DNA from: Antarctobacter heliothermus
GTDB lineage: Bacteria; Pseudomonadota; Alphaproteobacteria; Rhodobacterales; Rhodobacteraceae
Direction: 5' to 3'
Length of the DNA: 64,000 bases
NCBI RefSeq assembly: GCF_002237555.1
Contig: NZ_CP022540.1
Coordinates: 4,659,014 to 4,723,013, forward strand
Part shown: positions 46,225 through 56,044 of the stretch, in pieces
Numbering within the stretch: the stretch's first letter is position 1
Layout of the letters: each line of letters begins with the position of its first letter
Program-made: the position numbers and the translations under genes
The notes under the pieces: model-generated
Databases searched by the model: none
Told to the model about the DNA's origin: nothing
What the model saw: only the letters and a program-made list of their open reading frames with translations

Positions 46225-47234
46225 GCCAGCCCCCCAAAGGTCCAATCCTGATCGACCTCGAAGACGACAGCGGCGACGCCCCCAGCCCTGCCGCCGCTCC
46301 GCCTGTACCTGAACCGCATCTGCCACCGCCCGAAGGGGCCGCAATGACCACCGTGGCCGCGCTGGCCACGCGACAGCCTTCGGTCCTGGCGCGCTGGTTT
46401 TGGCGCTTGCTTGTGGCTCTTGTCGGCACGCTTGTGTCGATTGCGGCGTGGACATTCGCCACGGATTTGATTGCCTCATCTCCGGTGCTGGGCTGGATCG
46501 TTACCGGGCTGTTTGGTGCCTTTGCGCTGGTCTGCCTGATGATCATCATCAAGGAAATCGCGGCGTTCTCGCGCTTGGCGCGGATCGACACCCTGCATCA
46601 TGCTGCTGAAACCGTGCTTGCCGAAGAAGATCTGGGGGCGGCGCGCAAGCTGACAGACGATCTGGTGACGCTTTACAAGGGGCGCGAGGACACCCGGTGG
46701 GGACGTGACAAGCTGGCCGCGCAACGCGACGAGATTTTCGATGCCAAAGGCCTGCTGGCCCATGCCGAAACCGCCTTGCTGGCCCCGCTGGACACCGCCG
46801 CCCGGCGCGAAGTCGAGGCGGCCGCGCGACAGGTGGCGACCGTGACGGCGCTGGTCCCACTGGCGCTGGCGGATGTGGTGGCGGCGCTGACCGCCAACCT
46901 GCGGATGATCCGGCGCATCGCCGAGATCTATGGCGGGCGCTCTGGCACGCTGGGCAGTTGGCGGCTGACGCGGGCGGTAATGTCCCACCTTGTCGCCACC
47001 GGCGCCGTGGCCATTGGCGACGACATGCTGGAGCCGATCCTTGGCGGCGGCCTCTTGGGCAAGTTGTCGCGCCGCTTTGGCGAGGGAATGGTTAACGGCG
47101 CACTGACCGCGCGGGTGGGCGTGGCCGCGATGGAGGTGTGCCGCCCGCTGCCTTTTGGCGCGGGAAAGCGGCCCTCAGTCCGGTCCATCATCCGATCCAG
47201 CCTGTCGGGGCTGGTGATGAAGGACAAACCCTGA
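46221..47234 (+). CDS. YcjF-type DUF697 membrane protein (TIGR01620 family)
   Basis: A 337-residue protein with a Pro-rich cytoplasmic N-terminus (about 1-60, DDSGDAPSPAAAPPVPEPHL), two membrane segments (about 76-97, LVALVGTLVSIAAWTFATDL, and 100-120, VLGWIVTGLFGAFALVCLMI), and a helical C-terminal DUF697 region (about 215-320) containing NLRMIRRIAEIYGGRSGTLG and ILGGGLLGKLSRRFGEG. It is the usual partner of YcjX and starts overlapping the preceding GNAT stop. Confidence 0.85.
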   Translation: MSQPPKGPILIDLEDDSGDAPSPAAAPPVPEPHLPPPEGAAMTTVAALATRQPSVLARWFWRLLVALVGTLVSIAAWTFATDLIASSPVLGWIVTGLFGAFALVCLMIIIKEIAAFSRLARIDTLHHAAETVLAEEDLGAARKLTDDLVTLYKGREDTRWGRDKLAAQRDEIFDAKGLLAHAETALLAPLDTAARREVEAAARQVATVTALVPLALADVVAALTANLRMIRRIAEIYGGRSGTLGSWRLTRAVMSHLVATGAVAIGDDMLEPILGGGLLGKLSRRFGEGMVNGALTARVGVAAMEVCRPLPFGAGKRPSVRSIIRSSLSGLVMKDKP

Positions 47235-47410
47235 AGGGGCACCAGACCCGCACGGTCGCACCTGAGCCGAAACCCCGGGCCATGTCCGGAACACGCTGCA
47301 CCTATGCGACACACTGGCAAACATGACCTCTGCCGGGCGGGTCCGGCATTCCGGACCTGTGCAGTCTGAACGACACCCCCTAGACTGCCCCTTCGATTGA
47401 ATCAGAGCGC

Positions 47411-50164
47411 GTGGGTTTTATGGAAGCCATCTTTGTCCTCTTGGGCCTTGTGGTCCTTGCCTTGCCCATCGCCGTGGTCGTTTTGATCATCGGGCATTTG
47501 CGTCTTCGCCGTCAGGTCAGGGATCTCAGCCAGACCGTCACCGATTTGCAATCTTTGGCCCGCTTGCCTTCTCCGAAGATCCCGCCGACCGGGCGCGCCG
47601 CCAATGCGCTGTCCGCGCCGTTGTCGACAGCGCCTAGTTTGGACGCACCCGCCCCGCCCCCATCCACTCCGCCCCTGCCCGCCCCTTTGGCAGAGGCTGC
47701 TGGCGCGCCACCCAAGGCGCAGGCCACCTCCACCGCGGGTCCGCCGCGCCGCACCGGACCATCCACTCTTGAATCCCTTGGCGTCTGGCTTCGGGACAAC
47801 TGGTTTTACGGCGTCGCTGCCGTCTCACTGGCGCTGGCGGGGATTTTCCTCGTCCAATACGGGATCGAGACCGGGCTCCTGACTCCGACGATGCGGGTGA
47901 TTGCCGCGCTGATCTTTGGCGCGGCGCTGATTGCGGCGGGCGAAACCATCCGCCGCCGGTTTGGTGACGACTTGGCAAGTGCCACGGCCTACTTACCCTC
48001 TGTCCTGTCCGGCGCGGGCCTTGTGTCGTTGATGGGGGGCGTTCTGGCCGCACGACTGCTGTATGACCTTGTGGCCCCCGGACCGGCGCTGGGCGCGCTG
48101 TTTGCCATCGCCCTGTTTGGCTTGTTGTTGGGCTGGCGTCACGGCCCACTATTGGCCGCCGTCGGATTGACGGGCGGCATGGCTGCGCCGTTTCTGGTGG
48201 GCGGACACAGCGAAAACCCCGAATGGCTGTTGCTGTATTTTGGTCTGCTGACTGCGCTGGGACTGGGCATCGATACACTGCGCCGCTGGGCCTGGGTCAG
48301 TGCCCTGTCCGTCGTGCTGGGCTTTGCCGCTGGTCTGCTTTTGCAGATCTCCGCGACGGGGGACGAGGCGCTGACGGCCGCTTTTGCGGTCTACGCGGTG
48401 GGCCTTGTGATATTGGCGCTGCTGATCCCGTCACGGGCGCTAGCGCCCGATCACGCCGGTCCCGGTATTGCGGAAACCGTCGTTGCCACCACCGAAACCC
48501 TGCGCAGACCGATCTTTCCAGTGATCCTGTCAGGTGCGCTGCTGGTCGCCTGTTGCGCGGCATTGACCTACGCCGGACTGTACAGCGCGGTGACATGGCA
48601 GCTGTCGGTCGGCCTTAGCGCGGGCCTAGCGGGCCTGTTGATCCTTTGGTCACGCGGCGCGCCCGCCTTGCAGGATCAGGCGGCCCTGCCCGCGCTGACC
48701 CTGCTTGCGCTGATCGCCGTGCCGGAGCTGAACATAGAGGCGCGGACCGCGCTGGAAGCGAGACTGACCGCGCAGGCCGACCTGACCGAACAGCGCCTGC
48801 CGCTGGATATGAGCCTGTTGTTGCTGGTCGCGACGCTTGTCGGTCTGGCAAGCGCATGGCGCAGCTTGAAACCCGGGCAATACCCCGCGGTCTGGGCCGC
48901 TGCGGCAGCGTTGACCGCGCCACTGGCCGGGTTGGCGCTGGACTTTGTCTGGGATGCCCGCACCCTGTTGGGGGCCTGGCCTTGGGCGCTGCACGCACTG
49001 GCGCTGGCCGCTTTGATGGTGGCGCTGGCGGCGCACTTTGCCCGCGTCGATGGCGCGGTCAGGCTGCGCACCGCACTGTTCACCGTCTCGGCGCTGGCTT
49101 GTCTTGCCTTTGCACTGACGGTGCTGCTGACCGAGGCCGCACTGACGTTGGCTCTGGCGGCGGTGGTGGTCAGTGCCGCGGCACTGGATCGCCGGTTCGA
49201 CCTGCCGCAAATGACCGGCTTTATCGCCGCCGGCATCGTGGCGCTGGGCTACCGTTTGGTCATCGACCCCGGCCTTGATTGGGCAATCGGCGCGCCGGTG
49301 TTGGAAATGCTGGCGGCTTATGGCGGCACGCTGGCGGCGCTGCTTGCGGCACTCTGGCTGTGTATGCTGCGCCCACGCCCAAGCGCCCGGGTCTTTCTGG
49401 AAAGCGCGGCCTGGTCGGTGGCCGGCATGACCCTCAGTCTGGTCCTGTATCATGTCATTGAGGCCCAAGTCGGCCACACCAGTCAAGATGCGCACTGGTT
49501 CCTTGGCCTGTACGGCACAATCTGGATCGGCACCGCTCTGGCACAGTTGGAAAGGCTGATGCTGGGTGGTCCGATGCGCTGGCTGCGAATCGCATTGGCG
49601 GTTCTCTTCGGGCTGGTCGCGGCGGGCAGCCTGCTGACAGGGGTCAGCCTGGGCAATCCGCTGTTCGAAGAGCAAGTGGTGCATGGAATGATCGGCCTGA
49701 ACACGTTGCTTCCCGCCTACCTTCTTCCCGCCCTGTCCCTGATATTGGGCGCATGGCGGTTGTCGCATCTGCCACGCTGGTTGCGCATCGGGATTGGCGT
49801 GCCGGGCGCGGCGCTTGCTCTACTGTGGACGGGTCTGACAATCCGTCATGCGTGGCAAGGTGGGTTGGACATGCACATGATCCACGGAATCAGTGACGGC
49901 GAACTGTACAGCTATACCGTTGCCCTGCTGTTGGCCGGGGCGGGGCTGTTCTATCAGGCGCTTGCGCGGCGGTCCGATGCATTGCGCCGTGCGGGTGTGG
50001 CGGTGATTGCGCTGGCGGTGGCCAAGGTATTCCTGATCGACATTTCCGGGCTGGCGGGGCTGGTGCGGGTGTTTTCCTTCTTGCTGCTGGGCCTGTCGCT
50101 GGCCGGGTTGGCGTGGTTCAACCGCTGGGTTCAGACCCGCGCCACCCCCGACCCTAATCCATAG
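47411..50164 (+). CDS. DUF2339 polytopic membrane protein
   Basis: A protein of about 915 residues. One N-terminal membrane helix (EAIFVLLGLVVLALPIAVVV) is followed by a Pro/Ala-rich linker (about 60-115) and then some 24-26 further membrane segments, e.g. NWFYGVAAVSLALAGIFLVQ. This is the DUF2339 architecture; the function is unknown, with cell-envelope roles proposed. The start could be GTG at 47411 or the ATG at 47420 (MEAIFVLLG); the latter begins at the hydrophobic segment. Confidence 0.85.
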   Translation: MGFMEAIFVLLGLVVLALPIAVVVLIIGHLRLRRQVRDLSQTVTDLQSLARLPSPKIPPTGRAANALSAPLSTAPSLDAPAPPPSTPPLPAPLAEAAGAPPKAQATSTAGPPRRTGPSTLESLGVWLRDNWFYGVAAVSLALAGIFLVQYGIETGLLTPTMRVIAALIFGAALIAAGETIRRRFGDDLASATAYLPSVLSGAGLVSLMGGVLAARLLYDLVAPGPALGALFAIALFGLLLGWRHGPLLAAVGLTGGMAAPFLVGGHSENPEWLLLYFGLLTALGLGIDTLRRWAWVSALSVVLGFAAGLLLQISATGDEALTAAFAVYAVGLVILALLIPSRALAPDHAGPGIAETVVATTETLRRPIFPVILSGALLVACCAALTYAGLYSAVTWQLSVGLSAGLAGLLILWSRGAPALQDQAALPALTLLALIAVPELNIEARTALEARLTAQADLTEQRLPLDMSLLLLVATLVGLASAWRSLKPGQYPAVWAAAAALTAPLAGLALDFVWDARTLLGAWPWALHALALAALMVALAAHFARVDGAVRLRTALFTVSALACLAFALTVLLTEAALTLALAAVVVSAAALDRRFDLPQMTGFIAAGIVALGYRLVIDPGLDWAIGAPVLEMLAAYGGTLAALLAALWLCMLRPRPSARVFLESAAWSVAGMTLSLVLYHVIEAQVGHTSQDAHWFLGLYGTIWIGTALAQLERLMLGGPMRWLRIALAVLFGLVAAGSLLTGVSLGNPLFEEQVVHGMIGLNTLLPAYLLPALSLILGAWRLSHLPRWLRIGIGVPGAALALLWTGLTIRHAWQGGLDMHMIHGISDGELYSYTVALLLAGAGLFYQALARRSDALRRAGVAVIALAVAKVFLIDISGLAGLVRVFSFLLLGLSLAGLAWFNRWVQTRATPDPNP

Positions 50165-50241
50165 GGTTGCGAGTCGCTCGCGCTTGACCCGCGTCCAGAC
50201 TCGCGCGAAACGGCGCGCGACAGCCCCGGAGGACCAAGCGG

Positions 50242-50955
50242 ATGCAGCTGCCTGAACACGGCCACACCGAACGCGAAATTGCCGACCGTCTGGCCAACCC
50301 GCCCGGAAAGGGCGATCTGGGCGACGCTGTTTATGGCGCAATCGACGGGGCGGTGACGACCTTTGCCATTGTGGCCGGGGTGGCGGGCGCGGGTCTGTCG
50401 CCCTTCATCATCGTGGCACTGGGGCTGGCCAACGTGCTGGCCGACGGGTTTTCCATGGCCGCAGGCAACTACTCTGCCACCAAGGCAGAGCGCGACAATA
50501 AACTGCGCCTGCGCAGTATCGAGGAACGGCACATCCGCCTGCACCCAGACGGCGAAAAGCGCGAGTTGCGGGCAATCCTTGAACAAAAAGGCCTGTCCGG
50601 AGCAACGCTGGACGAAGCGGTTGAACAGGTTTCACGGAACCATGAAATCTGGATCGACACGATGCTGGAGGGGGAGTACGGCATCGGGTCCGTCGATCCG
50701 CACCCGATGCGCGCGGCGCTGGTGACGTTCGGGGCCTTTCTGCTGGCCGGGTTTGTGCCGCTGCTGCCATTCCTGATCGGAATGACCCAGGGCTTTGCCG
50801 TGGCGACCGTCCTGACGCTGATCACCTTCTTCGCCATCGGATCACTCAAAAGCGTCTGGTCGCTTGCCCGCTGGTGGAGGTCAGGACTGGAAACGCTGGC
50901 CATTGGCGGCGTGGCGGCAGGGATTGCGTATTATGTCGGCTCATTGTTCGGGTGA
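50242..50955 (+). CDS. VIT1/CCC1-family metal transporter
   Basis: A 237-residue membrane protein of the CCC1/VIT1 family, which exports Fe2+ or Mn2+. The opening GDLGDAVYGAIDGAVTTFAI and the ALGLANVLADGFSMAAGNYS stretch are diagnostic. The cytoplasmic loop EERHIRLHPDGEKRELRAIL carries His and Glu residues that bind metal in relatives, and five membrane segments follow. The end overlaps the convergent FAD-monooxygenase gene by 15 bases. Confidence 0.87.
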   Translation: MQLPEHGHTEREIADRLANPPGKGDLGDAVYGAIDGAVTTFAIVAGVAGAGLSPFIIVALGLANVLADGFSMAAGNYSATKAERDNKLRLRSIEERHIRLHPDGEKRELRAILEQKGLSGATLDEAVEQVSRNHEIWIDTMLEGEYGIGSVDPHPMRAALVTFGAFLLAGFVPLLPFLIGMTQGFAVATVLTLITFFAIGSLKSVWSLARWWRSGLETLAIGGVAAGIAYYVGSLFG

Positions 50956-52134
50956 TCGGGGCTCATGCGCCAATGATCCAAGAGGCGGCAAGAGATCGCC
51001 GCAAACCAGCCGGGTCAAGATGCGCTGAATCGGGCGAACCGTCGACAGCGGGTACAGCGCGCGATCCCGCAAGACCGGCAACCATCGACTATTGCCCTGA
51101 TATTGCGGCGTAAACAGACGGCTCATCATCTGATAGCCGCGCACATGCCAACGCCGCGCCTGCGCGTACCAACCCAGTGCCAGCGCCACGTCGCCGCGGG
51201 CAATGTCCAGCGCCCGTGCCAGTGCCCAAGCATCCAGCAACGCCATGTTCGCGCCTTGCCCCAGCTGCGGGCTGGCGCGATGCGCGGCATCGCCAATATA
51301 GACCAGCCCTTCCTCAAACGGGCGGCGCAGCGTCCCGTGTGTATAGCGTGCCATGGTCATCTGATCGGCGTCAGTGATCTGTTCCACAAAGGGCGCAAAA
51401 GCGGGCCAATGGCTCACGGCCTCTGCCCGCCATGCGCTCAGCCCGCCAGAGCGCCAGTCGTCATACGCGTCCGCCGGCAACGACCAGAAAATCGACGCGC
51501 GAAATCCGGTTTGGCCGGGGATGCGCCCAACCGGCAACACGCCCAGCATCCGGTCCGCGCGGCGATAAGCCTGTCGCAGCTCATTGCGCGGCAGCTCGGT
51601 GTCCGCTGGCCAGTCCACCGTTGCCCAAAGCGCGCCATACCCCAAGGGGCGCGCGCGCATCGGTGACAGTAGAGAGCTGGTGCCCGTAGCATCGACAATC
51701 AGGTCGAATGGGCCTTCGTGCCCGTCCTCGAACAGCAGTGTTGCCCCGTCGCGCCCGGTGACCCGGCGACCAGATTCGATCTGGACACCGGTTGCTTGAG
51801 CCGCCTCTTGCAACGCCTGAAACAGCGCTGCACGGTGTATCGCAAGACCAAATCGCGGATCGCCGGGCGCGTCATAGGCCACATCCAGAACCGGCCGTCC
51901 GGTGCGCACCTCATGGCCAAACATCCGGTGAATACGAGTGCCCCAACCCATCGCAGCAGGCAGCGCGCCCAAATTGTCGAGCACCTCCAGCCCAACAGGT
52001 TGCACGACCAACCCGGACCCCACCGGGGCGGGCGCGTCGAACTGATCAAAGACGGTGACGCTGTGGCCCGACTGGCGTAGAGCCGTGGCCGCTGCCAAGC
52101 CGCCCATTCCGGCCCCGGCAATCGCTATATCCAT
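50941..52134 (-). CDS. FAD-dependent monooxygenase (salicylate/3-hydroxybenzoate hydroxylase-like)
   Basis: A 397-residue flavoprotein. The Rossmann motif is MDIAIAGAGMGGLAAATALR (GxGxxG), the DG motif region is GPFDLIVDATGTSSLL, and the FAD-ribityl motif is VYIGDAAHRASPQLGQGANM. These are the features of class-A aromatic hydroxylases. I chose the ATG at 52134, where the FAD motif begins; a 36-residue longer start lacks typical content. The substrate is unknown. Confidence 0.87.
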   Translation of the reverse strand: MDIAIAGAGMGGLAAATALRQSGHSVTVFDQFDAPAPVGSGLVVQPVGLEVLDNLGALPAAMGWGTRIHRMFGHEVRTGRPVLDVAYDAPGDPRFGLAIHRAALFQALQEAAQATGVQIESGRRVTGRDGATLLFEDGHEGPFDLIVDATGTSSLLSPMRARPLGYGALWATVDWPADTELPRNELRQAYRRADRMLGVLPVGRIPGQTGFRASIFWSLPADAYDDWRSGGLSAWRAEAVSHWPAFAPFVEQITDADQMTMARYTHGTLRRPFEEGLVYIGDAAHRASPQLGQGANMALLDAWALARALDIARGDVALALGWYAQARRWHVRGYQMMSRLFTPQYQGNSRWLPVLRDRALYPLSTVRPIQRILTRLVCGDLLPPLGSLAHEPRSPEQ

Positions 52135-52311
52135 GACGGACCTCCCCTTCCTCCGGGAGCAGGGAAACCGTCTTGACCGGTGGGGCGCAAGCGACGCAGC
52201 GACGCAGGCGGTGCGACCGATCCGCGCCACCCGCAAAATCACCCGTCAAAAAGCAACACCCCCGACGCCGGGCAGAACCGGCCTCGGAGGCGATAAGGCC
52301 GACCGGCGGGC

Positions 52312-52632
52312 TTAGTCTACGGGTGCACCTTCGGGCGCGACGGGGGCTGCGCCGCCATCTGGCGTGACGTCCTGTAAAGGGGCGTCGGGCGCAACAGTCA
52401 TTGGCACCGGAGCGCCGTCGGGATCGACGGCAACTGGCGTTTCAACCGGATCAGTCGTCGCCGCAGGGCCAAGCGACAGAATGGCCACGATGGCGATGGC
52501 AATCGCCAAAACAACGACAAGGCCAAGCGCCGAACCCGGCGACCGCCGGGTGCTGGCATACTGTGGGTCGGTCAATTCGTCTGGGGTATAACGCGCCTCA
52601 TGCTGGCGCAGGTACGGATCCTGAGAAGTCAT
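52312..52632 (-). CDS. Membrane-anchored protein with acidic Pro/Ala-rich tail
   Basis: A 106-residue protein beginning MTSQDPYLRQHEARYTPDEL, with one membrane helix (about 35-55, ALGLVVVLAIAIAIVAIL) and a C-terminal Asp/Pro/Ala/Val-rich tail (DPVETPVAVDPDGAPVPMTV). A stretch GGAGGAAAGG before the ATG (minus strand) acts as the ribosome-binding site and decides this start over a frame extending another 390 bases. No family is recognised; the tail is probably periplasmic. Confidence 0.7.
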   Translation of the reverse strand: MTSQDPYLRQHEARYTPDELTDPQYASTRRSPGSALGLVVVLAIAIAIVAILSLGPAATTDPVETPVAVDPDGAPVPMTVAPDAPLQDVTPDGGAAPVAPEGAPVD

Positions 52633-53045
52633 CTGGCGTTCCTTTCCTCCAAAAGGCGTCGGTCTGTCCGGCGCATGAGGATAAGGTGGCGCTTTGACGC
52701 GCTGGATAAAGCCCCGCTGCGCGCGCGCGCGGGCCGTCGGTGATGGCTTGCCGAATTGGGGTTGCCCACTCGGCGGGTTCCGGCAGATGGGGCGGCCGTG
52801 CGCAGCAACACCGGCTTTGATCCGCCGGACGTGCCTATAATGACGGCAGGTTCCCGCCCGTTGCCGCATTCTCTGGACGCCCGCGTCGTCCGGTCCTATA
52901 AGGCGCGCAAGATGTGTTTTTTGGCGATCATCCTCCGAATTACATGCCCGGCGCTCTGACAGTACGAGCCGCCGGGACAAGGCGTATGAGATTCCGCGCC
53001 GCCCCCTCATCCTGACCGACACGACCGACCCAAAGGACGCCCGAG
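52633..53045. other. Non-coding region upstream of ileS
   Basis: About 410 bp between two divergent genes with no protein-coding signal. It presumably holds the ileS promoter. No riboswitch, T-box or tRNA fold was recognised by eye. Confidence 0.4.
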
Positions 53046-55994
53046 ATGTGCGCCGACACGCCAGACACGACCCTACCCGACTACAAACAAACCCTTGCCC
53101 TGCCGAAAACCGATTTCCCGATGCGCGCAGGCCTGCCCAAGCGTGAGCCCGGCTGGCTGGACCGCTGGGCCAAGCTGGAGGTCTATGACCGCCTGCGCGA
53201 AAAAGAGGGACGCACGCCCTTTATCCTGCACGACGGCCCGCCCTACGCCAACGGCAACCTGCACATCGGCCATGCGCTGAACAAGGTGCTCAAGGACTTC
53301 ATCGTGCGCTCTCAGCAGATGATGGGCCGCGACGCGCGCTATGTCCCCGGCTGGGACTGTCACGGCCTGCCGATCGAATGGAAGATCGAGCAGCAGTACC
53401 GCGAGAAGGGCAAGAACAAGGACGATATCGACGTGGTCGATTTCCGTCAGGAATGCCGCAAGTTCGCCGAGGGATGGATCGACATCCAGCGCGGCGAGTT
53501 CCAGCGCCTTGGTGTGACCGGCAACTGGGCCGATCCCTACCTCACGATGAATTTCCACGCCGAACGGGTGATCGCCGAGGAATTCCAGAAATTCCTGATG
53601 AACGGTACGCTGTATCAGGGGTCCAAACCCGTGATGTGGTCGCCGGTGGAAAAGACCGCGCTGGCCGAGGCAGAGGTCGAGTATCACGACCACAAGAGCC
53701 ACACGATCTGGGTGATGTTTAATGTCGCGTCCGCTGCGGATTTTCCGAACACCGGCGCTTGCATGAACACGGACCTGTTGTCGGCCAAAGTCGTCATCTG
53801 GACCACCACGCCCTGGACCATCCCGTCCAACAAGGCCGTCGCCTTCAACCCCGCGATCTCTTACGGGCTGTACGAGGTCACCGGCACGCCCGACGAATGC
53901 TGGGCCACGGTGGGCGACAAGTACCTGCTGGCTGACAATCTGGCCGCAGAGGTTCTGACCAAAGCGCGGCTTGAGGACGGTCAGTGGACACGCCTCCGCG
54001 ACGTCTCTGCCGACGAACTGGCCAGCCTCACCCTCGCCCACCCGCTGCGCGGCATCAACGGCGCGGACGGCTTTTGGGACTACGACGTGCCAATGATCGA
54101 CGGCGACCATGTCACCGACGACGCCGGCACCGGCTTTGTCCATACCGCGCCTAGCCATGGTCAGGACGACTATGAGTGTTTTGTCGCGCGCAACTGGATC
54201 GACCGGATGACGCATAACGTGGGTGAGGAATCCGAATTCCTGCCGCATGTGCCCCTATTCGCCGGGCTGCAGGTCTTTGACCGAAAGGGCAAAGAGGGCA
54301 AAGCCAACACCGCCGTCATTGACAAGCTGGTCGAGGCGGGCGGGTTGCTGGCGCGTGGGCGCGTGACCCACAGCTATCCGCACAGCTGGCGGTCAAAGGC
54401 ACCGGTCATCTACCGCAACACACCGCAGTGGTTCGCCGCCATCGACCGCGAGGTCGGCGACGGACAGGACACCTATGGCAAGACGATCCGCGAACGGGCG
54501 CTGACCAGCATCGACCAACTGGTCAAGTGGACGCCGCAGACCGGACGCAACCGCCTGTATTCCATGATCGAGGCGCGGCCCGATTGGGTTCTGTCGCGCC
54601 AGCGTGCTTGGGGTGTGCCGCTGACCTGCTTTGTCAAAAAGGGCTTGCTGCCGACCGATCCGGAATTCCTGCTGCGCGATGAGGCGGTGAATGCCCGCAT
54701 CAATGAAGCGTTTGAGACCGAAGGGGCCGATGCCTGGTACAAACCGGGCGCTAAGGCGCGCTTCCTTGGCAACGAATACGACCCCGAGGAGTGGGAACAG
54801 GTGTTCGACATCCTCGACGTCTGGTTCGACTCTGGCTCCACCCATGCCTTTGTACTGCGCGACCGCCCGGATGGGGCTGAGGACGGCATCGCCGATCTCT
54901 ACCTCGAAGGCACCGACCAGCACCGCGGTTGGTTCCATTCGTCCATGTTGCAGGCCTGCGGCACCAAGGGTCGTGCGCCTTATCGTGGCGTGCTGACCCA
55001 CGGCTTTACGCTGGATGCCAAGGGTAACAAGATGTCCAAATCACTGGGCAACACCGTCTCACCTGACGATGTGACCAAACAATATGGTGCGGATATCCTG
55101 CGGCTTTGGGTGGCACAGGCCGATTACACTGCCGACCTGCGCATCGGCCCGGAGATCCTGAAAGGGACCGCCGACGGATATCGCCGGATGCGCAACACCC
55201 TGCGCTACATGCTGGGCGCGGTCGCGCATTTCACCGAGGATCAACGCGTCGACGCCGCCGAGATGCCGGAACTGGAACGCTATATCCTGCACCGTCTGGC
55301 GGAGTTGGATCATGTGGTCCGCGAAGGCTATGCCGCCTATGATTTCCAAGGCGTCTATCAGCAGTTGTTCAACTTCTGCACGTTAGAGTTGTCAGCCTTC
55401 TACTTCGACATCCGCAAGGATGCGCTGTACTGCGACGGTGACACCGCGCGCCGCCGCGCCGCGCGTACTGTCATGGACCTGCTGTTCCACCGCCTGACGA
55501 CATGGCTGGCCCCAATCCTTGTGTTCACGATGGAAGAGGTCTGGCTGGAACGGTTCCCGGGCGACGACAGTTCGATCCACCTGCAGGACATCCCCGACAC
55601 GCCCAAGGAGTGGCTGGATGAACCGCTGTCCGCCAAGTGGCAGATGGTCCGTCGCGCCCGCCGCGCCGTGACCGCCGCGTTGGAGGTGCAGCGCACCGAC
55701 AAGGTGATCGGTGCCTCGCTAGAGGCCGCGCCGGTGGTGCATGTCCGCGAGGCAGACTTGTTGACCGCGCTGAAATCGGTTGCGTTTGAGGACGTCTGCA
55801 TCACCTCGGACATTGTTCTGTCCGGGGATCCCGCACCGTCCGAGGCGTTCCGCCTACCAGAGGTCGATGGCGTCACGGTCGTGTTTGAAAAGGCCGATGG
55901 TGAGAAATGCCAGCGGTGCTGGAAGATCCTGCCAGATGTGGGCACACATTCCCATCCAGCCACCTGCAAGCGTTGCAACGACGCATTGGGGTAA
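53046..55994 (+). CDS. ileS: Isoleucyl-tRNA synthetase
   Basis: A 982-residue class-I synthetase. The HIGH signature is PYANGNLHIGHAL and the KMSKS loop GNKMSKSLGNTVS. The editing CP1 domain is present between them (WTTTPWTIPSNKAVAF, then the DAGTGFVHTAPSHGQDDYE pattern). The C-terminal zinc finger is KCQRCWKILPDV and CKRCNDAL. It attaches isoleucine to tRNA-Ile. The ATG at 53046 begins MCADTPDTTLP. It is followed by a 7-bp-stem GC hairpin (56000-56029) before the convergent Gly/Pro-rich gene. Confidence 0.96.
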   Translation: MCADTPDTTLPDYKQTLALPKTDFPMRAGLPKREPGWLDRWAKLEVYDRLREKEGRTPFILHDGPPYANGNLHIGHALNKVLKDFIVRSQQMMGRDARYVPGWDCHGLPIEWKIEQQYREKGKNKDDIDVVDFRQECRKFAEGWIDIQRGEFQRLGVTGNWADPYLTMNFHAERVIAEEFQKFLMNGTLYQGSKPVMWSPVEKTALAEAEVEYHDHKSHTIWVMFNVASAADFPNTGACMNTDLLSAKVVIWTTTPWTIPSNKAVAFNPAISYGLYEVTGTPDECWATVGDKYLLADNLAAEVLTKARLEDGQWTRLRDVSADELASLTLAHPLRGINGADGFWDYDVPMIDGDHVTDDAGTGFVHTAPSHGQDDYECFVARNWIDRMTHNVGEESEFLPHVPLFAGLQVFDRKGKEGKANTAVIDKLVEAGGLLARGRVTHSYPHSWRSKAPVIYRNTPQWFAAIDREVGDGQDTYGKTIRERALTSIDQLVKWTPQTGRNRLYSMIEARPDWVLSRQRAWGVPLTCFVKKGLLPTDPEFLLRDEAVNARINEAFETEGADAWYKPGAKARFLGNEYDPEEWEQVFDILDVWFDSGSTHAFVLRDRPDGAEDGIADLYLEGTDQHRGWFHSSMLQACGTKGRAPYRGVLTHGFTLDAKGNKMSKSLGNTVSPDDVTKQYGADILRLWVAQADYTADLRIGPEILKGTADGYRRMRNTLRYMLGAVAHFTEDQRVDAAEMPELERYILHRLAELDHVVREGYAAYDFQGVYQQLFNFCTLELSAFYFDIRKDALYCDGDTARRRAARTVMDLLFHRLTTWLAPILVFTMEEVWLERFPGDDSSIHLQDIPDTPKEWLDEPLSAKWQMVRRARRAVTAALEVQRTDKVIGASLEAAPVVHVREADLLTALKSVAFEDVCITSDIVLSGDPAPSEAFRLPEVDGVTVVFEKADGEKCQRCWKILPDVGTHSHPATCKRCNDALG

Positions 55995-56044
55995 CAATGC
56001 CGGGGCCGGTCGTGATTGACCTGCCCCGGTCTACCCCGATGGGG

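Noticed and set aside
53046..53100. T-box or riboswitch upstream of ileS
   Set aside because: No antiterminator-like fold or T-box sequence was seen, and such leaders are not expected in alphaproteobacteria.
56000..56029. GC-rich hairpin after ileS as an intrinsic terminator
   Set aside because: A 7-bp stem exists but there is no T-run on either strand, so it is not called as a rho-independent terminator.
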